From Apostichopus japonicus (Eukaryota > Echinodermata > Holothuroidea > Aspidochirotida > Stichopodidae): 64,000 nucleotides of DNA. Below, in pieces: positions 12,602-25,272 of this stretch. Position numbers and translations under genes: made by a program. The stretch covers positions 15,741,876 to 15,805,875 of the forward strand of contig NC_092567.1 in the NCBI RefSeq assembly GCF_037975245.1. The letters are read 5' to 3'. Below the pieces are notes generated by a model. That model worked only from the letters and a program-made list of their open reading frames with translations, did no database searches and was not told where the DNA came from. The first letter of the stretch is position 1, and each line of letters begins with the position of its first letter.

Positions 12602-15600
12602 TTACCTACGAAATAAAATGAAGGATTCGTGATCCTTACTCCTGATTTGAGGAGACCACAGTGGGACAAACCTCATGGTTAATATTGCAATCAATATGGT
12701 TAATATTGCAATCAATAAAACTGTTCCACTGCTGATGAGTATTAATGACAGCGTCTTATCTAATGGAAATTTAATAAACGATAATTGTGTCTGTTCATCT
12801 GTAATTATGGTTGAACTTGTCAAACCCGTAATTTGGAATCAACAACAAAAACAACAAATGGCGTCTTTCCTGAATTTATTATAGCATTATATTGACCTAA
12901 AATTACTGAAAATTCTAATGCCTTTTCCAATGGAGGAAGAGGGAAGTTCACGTACTACTCAGACACTGACCAGCTTCCATAGTTTGGTCCGTCAAGTGCG
13001 TACGTACGTTTGTAGAAGTTCGAAAAGTTACAGTAGTAGTTCCTACAACACCTCAGTATACCATGTCATGTCATTTAGCCCTAAACATATCTTTGATGGC
13101 GTTTAAGTGTCATGTTAGGTTGGTAGGTGATGGAAGTAGCTCGAAACACACTGCAGTCGGGCTCACTTTCAATAAAACGAGCGATGTGGCTGTTTTGTAA
13201 TGTTAGAATCTTAATTTAACGAACAAAATGTAAAAGTCGTACATAAAAAGCAAGTAAGTGTTGCCATTACTTAAAACTATTAATAGTAACTAACCAAGTA
13301 ACTCTATGGTCGAAAGAAAGTGCTTGCCAGGTAAAATTGGCAGTTTTACCATGATTGACGGTTATGAAAGAATGTGCTCTAATAAAATTTGTCTGTCATT
13401 TCAAGGACCAATGTGTTTCATATCGATTGAAAAATGAAATTGCCACAATCGATTTTGATGAGTATCACAAATCTTACGTTATTTGAAAGTCAACGACAAG
13501 AGTTACGTAAATTAAGTTATATGGCGGTTTAAGGTAAGAGGAGATCCGAATATTTTTTTCGCTAAAATCGAACTCACCTTCGTTCCGGACAGGCCCCCAT
13601 AAATGTCACGGATTCTTTTCAAGAGAGCAGTCGACAACGGTGTAAAGACGGACAGAGAGAGCATATGAGTTTCAAAGGTTCGATATAATTACTAACAACA
13701 ACAATAAAATTAATAGCGGTTACATAGAACAATTAAAAGTCATCATTTTCTATATATATATCCTTTTAAACGTTTTAACTTCTATACTTCATATGGCATC
13801 CTTTCCTTCTTATGGTCCTAGTGTTGTTTCGTTGAGGGTTCTGTCAACGTGTATGGTTAATACAAATGAATGTTCTTTCTTTCTATATGAGCGTCGGCCT
13901 TTTCCTTTTCTTAGTTTCACGTTCTGTTTCTTTTCCTCGTTCAAGCTTTAATTTAGCCTCTTCCCTGCCTCTTTTGCCATCTATAAAAGTACCAAAAACA
14001 CCGAATTTAATTCGTAAAGTAATGAGTCCATGTTATCTCAATGAAGGTGGAAATTGGTTTCTTTTGAACTAAAATTCTGAGCTAACATGTTATAATTAAA
14101 CAAGAGCAACTTACGGTTTTGCTTTCGGTTCAAGACCGAGATTGAAAAGAGAGAGCACGTGGCTTTACTGTTCTATTTATACCCGATGCCGACGGAATTC
14201 CGATACTCGTTAACAAAGAAATTATTACGTAATGCTTAAGGATGCACAAAACCATGGCTAAATAATTAGCATCCAATTAAATAAACACGTAAAGCAATCA
14301 ATAAAATACTTGAGGGGGTTATCCCCGAACGGGTTGTGACATTTCACTCCCCTCCTCTTGAAGAAAATGTTTCATTTTCTTAATACTTTTAAACATTTAC
14401 AACACAACTCTTTTCTTAACATTCTTAAACATTTGTAACTTTTTTTGTCTTTATATTCTTAGAATTTGTAACTCAATTATTTCCTTATAGTAAACAATAC
14501 TATTACGATACACTGTTCAACTGTTCATACAATGACTCAATTACGAGATCAAACGACTTAAACAATCTGCACCAACATTTGATGAACCCTTAATTGCTTC
14601 AATTCTCAATTTATAGGGTTGAATACTTAGAGACCATCTCATAATACGTGGATTTGCTAATCTAGCCTTTTGAAGAAATGCTAGAGTCTGTTTGTACGGT
14701 AAATTCTCTACCGTAAAGGTATCGTTGGAATTTGTTAATCCCCCAAACTAAAGCAAGGCATTCCTTCTCCATGACAGAATAAGCCTTCTCTCTTTGTAAC
14801 AGTTTCCTACTTGCGTAAGCCACAGGAAATAACTCGTTATCATGCTCTTGTAAGAGTATGGCTCCTAATCCTAAATCTGATGCATCTGTTCTTAGAATAA
14901 ATTGTTTTGAAAGATCAGGCAGGTGCAAAATCGGAGAGCTGGAGAGCTTATTTCTCAAAGACGTAAAAGCTAATTCTTGACTGTCTCCCCAAACTAGTTT
15001 GTTAGGTTCCCTATTTTTAGTTTTGTCAGTGAGAGGGGATGCTATCGCAGCATAATTAGGTATAAAACCCCTATAATATCCAGTTAGACCCAAGAATGAT
15101 CGGAGTTGTTTCTTGGTCTGTGGTCTTGGTGCAGCCTTAATCTTTTCAACTTTATCCAATTGGGGTTCTAATTTTCCTTTTCCTACAACATGACCTAAAA
15201 ATTCTACCCTTTGCTTTGCAATGCAGCATTTGCTAGGCTTTGCTGTCAAATTTGCTTCTCTGAGTCTCTTAAATACTGTACTAAGTACGTTTAAGTGTTG
15301 TTCCCAAGTTGGAGTATGGACAAGAATATCATCCAAATAGCAGTCTACATGACGTAATCCTTTGAGCAAAATGTCAATAAATCGATAAAATACTTGAGGG
15401 GGTTATCCCCGAACGGGTTGTGACAAGGCGGTCTGGTTATTATCAACATTGTGATAAAACTGTTGTTATCCTAGAGGATTTTGTTGTATATTAGATGATT
15501 GTATACCAGATGATTGTAAACAAGATGAAGGTTGTCCTGAAAAAAGCAAAATGTATAAAATTCGTACACATGATTAACAAGTATTCCCTTTCTCTATACA

Positions 15601-17393
15601 ATTTTATTTCTGTTCTAAAGTATTGAAAAAGTTTCTGAAAATGTAACGTCTTATCCGGAAAAAAAGTAGTGTGATAATTAACCTAGTATATTAAAACACG
15701 TGCTTTTAAGAAACAAACGATTTGCCGTTCCATGGAACGAGATAAATATCAAAATACATATATATCGTTTTAGAATTAGATTTAGTCGCAATAATTTTTT
15801 TCCTCAATTTTTTTTGTTAATGTCATCGGAAATAAACGTTCACAAAGTACATCTTTTATTATCATTCTCTTAACCTTGGGCCTTACAATTGCAAAGTTCA
15901 TTATAGCATACTAGAGATCACGTACGAGTTAAATTGACCAACGACCAACTAAACCATACGCCAAAGACCGTCTTCGCGTTTGCTCTATCGGCAGGGCATA
16001 TGGTTTCAAAATTGCACCCTGTAATTATATTGGAATATCTATCTTCTTAAAAAATAGATTACTTCTTCTCGTAAATTGTGGTTCAATCCACTTAATTTCA
16101 AAGAAAAGGTCGATACCTTGATATCCTACATCGACGTGTTTTATAAATGTAGACTATTTTAATCAAAACTTTGGACTTTCTTTTAAAATCTTGTTTGTAT
16201 CGAAAGGTCGACTTTTTATTCCACAATTTGGCGTATCAACTTTCGAATTTAATCTCGAATATGAAAACGTCAACTATATCCCCGAAGTAATAATTGTATT
16301 AGATATTGAGACATATTCCTAGAAATTACGACTTATAATCTCAAGGAAATTAGTCTTAAAGTGGTACTGCGTAAAGTGATTAGTATAGGTAGGTAAAGGT
16401 AAAATTGCTCCACATTAATGCATTGTTACAATGTGCGGTGTTTTATGTAAAATTTTACTTAGTATGTCAAACGTTTGACTTTTTACTAAGATTTTGAGCA
16501 AAGAGTCCCGCACTTTTGACCGATGTGAGGTATACGAAATACTCTGTAACTCTCTTTACCAATGCAAAGATCCAACTGAATGATCCAGCACCGGCGTGCA
16601 GAGTGAATCTCTAGTTACCAAAGCTTGGGATAGCTACACTTTACTTCTTTGGTTTTTTTATTTATTTTATTCTTTTTTTTTTTTTCTACATGTGTTTTAG
16701 TACTCATTTAACAATAACTGCGAAGATAATTTGAACAAACTATTAAAACTATAGGATTTAATATTTTGTTTCTACATCTTAGCAATTATTGATCGAGCAC
16801 AGTTATATATTTGCTACCGGTTTCCCCCGTTGAAGAACGCCACTGAGCATGATGCATTAGCGTCACAATGCGTTATATTTGTTAACTATAGTATGAAAAA
16901 TCACACATACCTTTTACTTTAAAGAGAAATTTTCCTCTGGTGTAATGTTTGTAAGTACAGGAGAAATTCCTTTCACTCGGTTGATTTCCATGCATTTCAA
17001 CATGTAAACTCCAAAACGTATAGCTGCAATTTCCCATTGAAATCCCGCCTATTGGCAGTTTTGGTACCGAGGTCCTGAAAATAGTCTTCGTATTTTCTCT
17101 CCAAGTAATGTTTGCAGTCGTCTTCTTTACTGGGCAAACAAGACATACTAGTGTGTTTAGCTGTACTGGACAGTCAATCTCATCTGTAAACTCTGCTGTC
17201 GATGGACATGTTATAATTGAATCTTGCAGAAAGGCTGAAAGTGCAAAATATAACATCTGGTTGGAATAAATAAACACTATAATTTTTTGCTCAGGATATG
17301 TAATTTGCAATGAATTGTTAAATACATACCTCTTTCAAATAGGAAAAGTAAGCCCAAGATGTTGTACACAGTGGAGTACCTGAAGGCTGCCAT
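12602..17393 (-). CDS. C1: second Ig-superfamily membrane receptor (partial model)
   Basis: Minus-strand exons: 17393-17330 (signal peptide, MAAFRYSTVYNILGLLF), 17234-16911 (Ig-like domain of 108 codons) and 12798-12602 (transmembrane plus short tail, ending in a stop). All known introns are phase 1. The Ig domain has CLVCPV, then ANITW, then a late FSCTY cysteine. The last exon has the membrane segment LSLILISSGTVLLIAILTIL and a short basic tail of about 20 residues with no recognisable signalling motif. The link between the Ig exon and the distant TM exon rests on strand, phase and domain logic only. A Ty3/gypsy remnant sits in the intervening intron and another Ig exon may be missing from the model. 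A 21-bp tandem duplication (12675-12716) lengthens the membrane helix. Confidence 0.45.
13604..14341 (-). repeat. Long terminal repeat of the Ty3/gypsy remnant
   Basis: 738 bp bounded by TGTCAC and GTGACA on the minus strand. The first 40 bases recur at 15386-15425. A TATA-like GGGTATAAATAG (in minus orientation, about 14175-14190) is consistent with an LTR promoter. Confidence 0.7.
14662..15369 (-). pseudogene. Ty3/gypsy reverse transcriptase-RNase H fragment
   Basis: The 235-codon frame begins just before the reverse transcriptase catalytic motif YLDDIL. It continues through LGHVVG, the connection region FLGLTGYYRGF, and the RNase H start RTDASDLGLGAILLQ with EKECLALVWGI. The fingers and part of the palm of the polymerase are missing upstream. 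The frame ends early at about 14662 because of a small deletion in RNase H, though recognisable RNase H codons continue in another frame to about 14540. It cannot encode a working polymerase. Confidence 0.9.
15426..16910. other. Intron-like stretch of C1
   Basis: No exon was recognised. The stretch is homologous to 46340-47900 in unit 3 with frequent small indels. It includes T-rich runs near 16660-16690. Confidence 0.35.
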
Positions 17394-19900
17394 TCCACCA
17401 GTAAATACTCAGAAATACATTAAGTGAAATATCTACCAATTATCCGAGCGCAGTTGACACTCACGCCAAAGGAAATACTCATAAAAATTGTGCTTATCAT
17501 TTTACAGGCAACTACAAGATAGAAAGTTAATGTAACGTAATACCCGAATGTTAACAAGTATCACTCGAACGATTGTTTCACCTTTTTTTGTGTGTGCTGC
17601 TTCGTGTTCAAGTTGTAAATGTCGTAGGTCGCGAGCTCATTTGATATATCAAGTGTACAGTCGAGTCACTTTACACTCGATAAGTTCGTTAAACACAGTC
17701 AGACGTAATTTTGTGAGCGTTAAAATCACAATATGTCAAGGTTAATTAATGCCAGTATTGATGACTTGTCATAAAACGATATAGGCTCTATACCCCAGAG
17801 AAGCAACCACCTTTTTGTAGTTGGGGGCTGAGATGTTGCAATGAGACATTGGGGTCTAAGAGAAATTGTGTAAAAACTGAGGGTGATTAGATGTAAAATG
17901 GTGTTAAATTTTGCACATTTTGAAACAATGTTGAATGAGTTTCGACTGTAAGTGTTGTAACGCATAGATATTTTCTATTCCTATGTACTTTAGTGATAAT
18001 TATATCTAACAGTAGAGAGTGGGTGGCTTATCCCCTTCCACCTGATTTTTCTGGACGTTAAGCCCAACGAAGTATACGTGATTCTGCCCAAATACTCCAA
18101 ACTCTATATCGATTTAAAATTTTAGTGGGACACACAAAACCTAGTTTACATCTGGTATATGGAGGGGTATGAGTAGATTGATAACAATGAAACAGAACTG
18201 TAATATATATGATAACTCTTTATTTTTGCATGGTTTTGATATGTAACCTAGTTTACATCTAGTATGTGGAGGGGTATGAGTTGATTGATTTCCCCTCCCA
18301 TTTGAATCATTTCGATCAGTTTAAACGCATTTGTGTACTACAACTCTAATGCCAATGTATACGACTTTACGTGCGGATTATATATATTTTTTTGGCCGTA
18401 AGGGTTTCGTCCGTTCTTATTTTCTTTATTATAGGAACTGTTTTGTACATGGTTGTTTTTCCCCTTTTCTTCCATGTTATTTAAGAGACTAGAGACGAGA
18501 GAGGGAGAGGGGATTTTTGTGACATCTATGCAATATGATGAATGATCAGTAGTCAGAGCTGTAACATTTATGATAACTCCTTATATTTGCATGGTTTTGA
18601 TATGTAACCTTTGCTATCAACTTTCTTTGTTATGGCAGCCTTACTTAAGTCTGCATTTCATCAACTGACTGTTTTGTAATTTCATTTCAACTGGCGGTTC
18701 AGTTTACATCTCTATATAGTTGTAAGGCCACACTAAAAACCAGAAGTAGAAAGCTTCAGATTATATGATACGTCAAGTTCCTACAAGATTATATAACGTA
18801 TCGGTTAAATTTTCATTAACTTACAAGTTACTGTCAATAGTTATCAGTCAATATACGTGCGTCAAGATTTACCCTTCAAACAATTTCTCTTGTCAAACAA
18901 AGAAGGGCTTATCATATTTCCTTGTTTCGATTCAAACACTTTAATTTCTCTAAATTTGCTTTTTTTCTTCAGTTATATTAGTACATTTGTTTTTTATAGC
19001 ATCTCATGCAAAGCTAAAGTGCCAACTCTGCTAATCTCGATTGCAGGACAAGATTGCTCTGAGTTAGGCTCTGTATTTGAAGTTAGTTTCCTGTATAACA
19101 ATAAAACAAACATAACAATGTAACTTCCCGATAAGGTGGGGTATCCTGTACATATCTTTGTACTTCATCTCTATTTTATTTATTCAGATATGTTTAGTTC
19201 AATGGAATTGTCAATAATCTGAAATAAACGTCTAACTATAGATTTTAATTTACCATAATGATGCATTTACTTTGAACTCATCATTGTTAACATTTTTGTG
19301 AAACTTCCTCGTGTTCAAACCACACCAATCCTCCCTTCTACTCATCTAAAGAGGAAGAAAAGGAAAAATACAGACGCTATATTATTTTTATAGTAAGGAA
19401 ACCGCATCGTCACAACTCGGAATGACCGATGCAGTATTACACAACCATGTATTCGCGCAGATACATTTTATGTTCGATTTCTTTTGGGGTACATTGATAT
19501 CTATGTAGGTAATCTGGGGTACCACAGTATAGCGTGGCATTTGACCTATAGTTAATATTTACATTGCATAACTCATTTTAATAGAATTATGTCACTGTCA
19601 GAGTCAAATGTATAAAATGTATAAATGTACCTTTATTGGAGAGTTTGTTAGTCAATAGGTTGTGATAAACGGGTTATATGGTAGACGGATAGAAATATAC
19701 TGGTTGAGCTAGCAAAATACATAAAACATAGCAGAGTGGGATCCATGCAACTAACAACATGAGCATTCCAAACAGCAAATGACATGTTATGTTGAATGAG
19801 GGCTGGATTGTAGTTAGAATATGTTGTGGGAGTCACTTAATTAGTTAGTAAATAGTAATATCGAAAGAATATGTAAATGTTCAAGAATCGGTGGGATAAT
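17394..19900. other. Spacer between units 1 and 2
   Basis: No gene is recognised. The spacer is homologous to 48385-48615 plus 52188-52947 plus 55051-55800. It contains a partly duplicated block: a 37-bp motif at 18145-18181 recurs at 18252-18288, and a 57-bp motif at 18194-18250 recurs at 18555-18610. An 88-codon plus frame at 18857-19123 has no domain I know. Confidence 0.35.
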
Positions 19901-20042
19901 TTTGGTGCAGAGTATATAAAGTCATCAACGTGTCCTCTAATTAAGTAAATGTATGGTCACGCAGGCAGAATTATTCTTAAAGATGGTAATATATTTTTAA
20001 ACTGAATTATTATAAAGCAAACTCAATATGCTGGCAGCGGCG

Positions 20043-20125
20043 TAATAAGGCCGGTATCGCTATGATATCCGTGACAATTACCGAAAAATAACGGACCATC
20101 AATCCGCCGAAACCGGCCATTATTA
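20043..20125. repeat. Short foldback, possibly MITE-like
   Basis: TAATAAGGCCGGT at 20043-20055 pairs with ACCGGCCATTATTA at 20112-20125, with one bulged base. The loop contains a smaller inverted pair, CCGTGACAATTACC and TAACGG. No coding sequence is present. Confidence 0.35.
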
Positions 20126-20796
20126 ATACCTATCGTGGAATCAGTAAACCTTTAGTTCCCATTGCTTATTCATCTAGATATAGAGATGGGCCCCTCACAT
20201 ATATTGCCGTCGAGCCCAGCTCAGTATTGACCAACGCCCCTAAGTATGGTAAAGGCCCTTTGAAATCACCAAATCGGCTATAAGATTGGTTGTCTGGACA
20301 ACTAAAGATTGATATTTTAGTAAGTATAGCAAAATAAGTAAGTCAAAATAATGATAAAGTATTCGGTAAGTCGAGGGGTGTTTAGCAGGTTCATCAAGCC
20401 ACCTTCCGATGCCGATAACGAAGCACAATAAAGAAGTACAATTCTACCTATACACACACATTCATCTGTGCTTAGTGTTCATTATCCCCTTATTTACGTG
20501 ATACAGTATTTGGTTAATTTGATCTCATTTAGTGATTGCGGTATATCTAGGGCAGACAAATTGAGCTTCAAAACTGTAAACTACCACCCGTGGGTCCGCT
20601 CGATTTTATGCACCGATCGCTCATGCAGTATATGGAGCAGTGTTAAAGTAGTTTATTACAGTAGGCTACTGTTGTAAGTTCTTTCTTATATAACTGCCCA
20701 TTCGGTACATTGGCAGACGTCAACGTATTTGTACTTTGTGAATGGTACAGGCCGTCATTCCTCAGTAAAATATGATAAGCCACGGTGTTGTGAACA

Positions 20797-20950
20797 TTTA
20801 TATATATCACAGTTTACCCATTGACCTTCGTACCATGATTATTTTTATTGGGTTATATGCATGTATATCACGTCTACAGCTTACTGTACAGTACTTCTCA
20901 ATGTTTCAACTGAAACAAATGCTGTACAGTGAGCTCAACGTTATACATGG
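20797..20950 (+). promoter_or_regulatory. Candidate promoter and noncoding first exon of A2
   Basis: A TATATATA run near 20799-20806 is followed about 145 bases later by a splice-donor-like ATGGTAAGTAAC with GT at 20950. The same pair occurs before A1 (1585 and 1735), A3 (about 33101 and 33250) and A4 (about 56311 and 56457). The next conserved exon is the signal-peptide exon about 960 bases downstream. Conservation could simply reflect recent duplication, so this is a weak call. Confidence 0.25.
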
Positions 20951-21910
20951 TAAGTAACATCCATACGTTATTTTGGTACGTGAGAATTTATTTACTGCTT
21001 AGGGAGTTATAGATCTAAATAAAGTTAAGCTATATTGAAAAAAAAATGTTTCTGTTGAGGTTATTGTGCTTATAACTTATACTTTAAAGAATCATTTTGT
21101 TGCAAAATAAGGAAGTATAATGAACTATATACGCACAAAGTGTACACTATTAACACTGTTTATGGTTGATCAGCAGGCCTCGTTTGTACTCAAGCACTGA
21201 ATTTGTGTTAACATAGATATATGTAACCTGCAAAACGAAAATAGTACATATACAGTAATATTCTGGTGTCACACAATGTTAAACTTGTATATCTTTGAGA
21301 AGAATATTCCATCTTTTAATCTTTTAGTTGAAACCGTCATTTGAAGTATTGGCACAAGCTCTAGAAGCCATCGATTGTTGAATTTAAACAGCTTGGTTTT
21401 GTCCTCCAAATGTCTACCATCTACTGATAAATTATTGCAATATGAATTAGACGAAACATAGACGTTTTAAACTTTATTGCCCTGTAAGTGACAACGTTCA
21501 ATTTGCTGTTGCCAAATGAATTCACAAAATAACAATAAACTTCACAAATCTAACATATTAAGCATACGACATGCTACCCTGGAGACATCCTTCAAAATAT
21601 TTTGCTCAGTTATCGGTTCTAGCCATCAGAAGATCCTCTATTAAATGTGTTCATTATCGTCTTGTAGGTGCTGATGAACTAAATTTAGGTCAACCGATGA
21701 CAATAGTTTAACCTTGTCAATATGGCAATATAGCTGTAAGTTAATTCAAGCCATTGGTTTCTTTACCATGGTTATGTAGAACAGCATCGATCATCTTGTA
21801 CGATTTTAAATTTAATTTTATAGGGAAGTCTTAAGAAGACAGGGTTTCTCTCCTCAGAAAATTGAAACAACTTAATCCACATTGTGACGTACGAAGCCCG
21901 GTAGTTCATC

Positions 21911-24900
21911 ATGACGTCAAGTTATCTTTTGGGAGTTGCATTTTTCATAGCAACTGCTTTACCGACTATCTATTCAGGTAAGTATTGAAGTGTTTGCTTT
22001 ATTTTATTTCTTAACTGTTTCTTCTAATCACAGTTTAACCGAAACTATATGACACAATAGTAAAGCATAGCATGAAGGATGCTACCATAATACAGTAACA
22101 GATCATCTTACTCACTTTAAAGTAGAAATCTTCATATGAGACTTTGGTTTTAAAATATAATGATAATGCTTATTAAGAATGATATTTAAATTTCTATAAA
22201 TCTGTCTTTTTTACAAAGGGTCGTCACTTAGATGTCCAGAAGAACTGTCAGTTGAAGAAGGGAGCATCCAAGTTGTCAACTGTTCTCTCACAACGTCTAC
22301 ACTTACAGAGCTATACTGGTACATAGGAACCAGTACACGCTCATTACCCATCGCGCAATTGGTGTCTGGTGTCAAATACGTTTGGTCAATGCAACACTAC
22401 GATGTCAGCGACGATGGCTCACTTATCATCAAAAGCGTTGGTCGTAATCAGACAGGTCCTTACACCATCTTACACTTTATTGAAGATGACGAGACGGAAC
22501 AATACACCGTGTTTATAAATCTTATAGGTAATGATCATGTTATACAAGTAAATATGTAAGACAGATCAATTGATAATATAAGATCTAGAAAACTGTTAGA
22601 ATCAAATAGAACATATTACCTACCTGTTAAAAATCATTTATCGAATACGTTTTCTCATTATCAGTTGTTTAAGTTATCCAATTATATATGTTTCACCTAC
22701 AGTGGCGATTCTTTTACTGACACGAGTCTATGTAAGTGTTCTACCGGTTCTTGTAAATACTCTACTTTCTGAAATTCAACGAGCTGGTAGGGTAATAAAC
22801 CTTGTATGCCGTTACAATATGCTTGTTTAATCTTTCATTTTCACTTTTATTTTATTCCTTTAAAAGATCATTGTCCAGTGATAGACCAGTGTACCTCATG
22901 TGAAGATTGTGTAATACAATCCACTGAAGAGCTAATATTTCTCACGTGCACTGTCACCAGTCCAACCACAGAGAAATTATCACCAATCTGGACTTACAAT
23001 AATGGAAGTATAATTCAAGGTCGAATACACGAAGAACGACTGTCGGATAATTCGTGGAACGTCAGTGTCAGTTTGGACATTCAAAGCTTAAACTGTGGAT
23101 TAACAGTTTTGCTTTGCTCCAGTTTTACAGAAGGACATGAAAATGAACGAATGAGTGCTAGAGTAAATGTAACGTTTGGTGAGTGGTTTTTGTTGTCTTG
23201 TTGACATTTAGGTTATTATGTATATCATTACTCAGACCCATTTATGTTATGTTACGTTATCTTATGTTATGTTATGTCATGTCATGTTATGCATTCATAC
23301 TTTCAGTCAAGTTAAAAACAGCCATTGTAAAACGTTGTCAAAGAGACATTCCAAACCGAATTTATTTTATTACCAACACATATACGCGTTTATTCAATTT
23401 CGACGCATATAATTGGGATACTTTATCAAACGATATTCCCGGGTCTTACCTATAATAAATGCTGCCGTACATAATGTGAAGCTTTTTTGAAATTTAACTT
23501 TCAGATTGAACATAATTTGTGCATGAAAAATTAGCTCAAAGCACCGTATTGCGTTCGTAACGTACCGTACATTTATGAGCACAGAGTTTATTCGGTTGTA
23601 TAAAGCATGAATGTATCATAAAGCATTCTGAACTAAGTTGTGTTAAGATTTCAGGTGTTTTCATGTTTTGGATGTGTAAGCGGTGCAATAAAAGTGTCGC
23701 ATATTTTCTTTGTCCAAGTTATGGGACAGCAAAAATTTAATAATTAAAATAATGCCTTTATTGTTACAAATTTTCATTCAGTTTTGTTTATTTATTTGGT
23801 TTTCTGTCATTGTCATTTACATTATATTTACTTATGAACTTATGCCCGTATATCTTCATTTAATAATAAAAGGGTCATGTGATGACTTGGATATACCTAA
23901 TGATGGAAATGCACCGATTCTCATTGTGGGGTGCGTCATTGCAATCGTGATAATTGTTACTACGACTTTTCTTATTGCACTGTATTGCGGTAAGTGACAT
24001 CCTACTCAACAGTTTTACCATTCTATCGAAAAAGGGAAAGAAAAATCACGATGCTCATATTGCACGGGAAATAGATAAGCAAAGAAATATTAAGTGCAAC
24101 AGGAGATGTATCTAGTACATAAAGGCCCATGTTGCTGTTTACATTTATTCACATGTTGTATAATATCTTCCCGATCCCCTCTGGTAGGTCTACATGCAAA
24201 TTTGGGTGATAATTATAGCAGTTCACTTTCTTACATTTGGCACATATTATGTCACACAAAGGTTAGGGCATTTAGTACTAATACGTTAAAGATAAATGTT
24301 TTACAGAACAGTGAGAAGGTAATTACAAAAGCGAAGGCATAAAGTCATGAAATCCATGAAAGTGTAATTCCTGCAAGAAATATTTTTGGTAACGCTGCCG
24401 TTGGTTCAAGTTCATTTGCACAGTTTTCAAGTATACATACATTTCGTGGATAACGATTGATAAATCCAAGTATAAGAGACCTATTGTAACGTTTACATTG
24501 CAGTAGAAATCCACAGATTTAAGAATTGCGCATATCCCCAGATTTTGCCCGATTGGTCTTTGAATCTTAAAGAATGTTGTTATGTGCTAACTTGCAATTA
24601 ATGTAGTTAACACTGCATCAAAGTATATGATAGCTTTAATATATTGTTCTTATACATCTTTTGAATTACGCAAAATTAACGAAATTGATTTGTGTAACTT
24701 TGCGTCAGTTTGTTATATTGTGTGTACGTTATAATTAATAGTGATCAATGTCAAACGTCCAAAGAGACGCTTAAAGAATGACGGACATGAGTGACACACG
24801 AGTAACGACAAAAAGCCGAACCAAGAAATATGACTTTATGACGAGATACAAACAAAATAAAAATGGCTGTGCTTGAAAGGAAGCTCAATGCGTTCAAGAT

Positions 24901-25076
24901 GTTAAGAAACTAAAGTACGCTTATAAAAAATTAACAGGTTTTTGATAAAAAGAACACCATTTCACTAATATGTGGCCTGAGGTTACCTGAATTCCTTGAC
25001 CCCCAACACACCCACACACACACATATATATATATATATACATATATATTGTATATGTATACATATATATATATAG

Positions 25077-25108
<32 letters not shown>

Positions 25109-25176
25109 TTATATAGATATACATACATATATACATATATATATATATACACATATATATATATATTTATATATAT

Positions 25177-25219
<43 letters not shown>

Positions 25220-25230
25220 TATATATATAT

Positions 25231-25272
<42 letters not shown>

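Larger units (their letters stand above)
13587..15425 (-). mobile_element. Ty3/gypsy LTR-retrotransposon remnant
   Basis: The paralogous unit 3 reads straight through near 46332, so this 1.84 kb is an insertion. On the minus strand the order is: a 40-bp LTR start (15425-15386), reverse transcriptase and RNase H sequence (about 15385-14540), a complete LTR with TGTCAC...GTGACA ends (14341-13604), and then a primer-binding-site-like stretch (13603-13587) resembling those that match tRNA-Pro. Integrase, gag and protease are missing. Both edges show the same LTR start motif, so the piece looks like a recombined or deleted leftover of a larger element. Confidence 0.8.

Noticed and set aside
16740-16900. 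A further C1 exon (cysteine-rich frame THCDANASC)
   Set aside because: The frame is short and a convincing acceptor-donor pair with matching phase was not found.
18857-19123. 88-codon plus-strand frame with a hydrophobic stretch
   Set aside because: The counterpart near 55050-55270 is frame-shifted and no splice or start context supports it.
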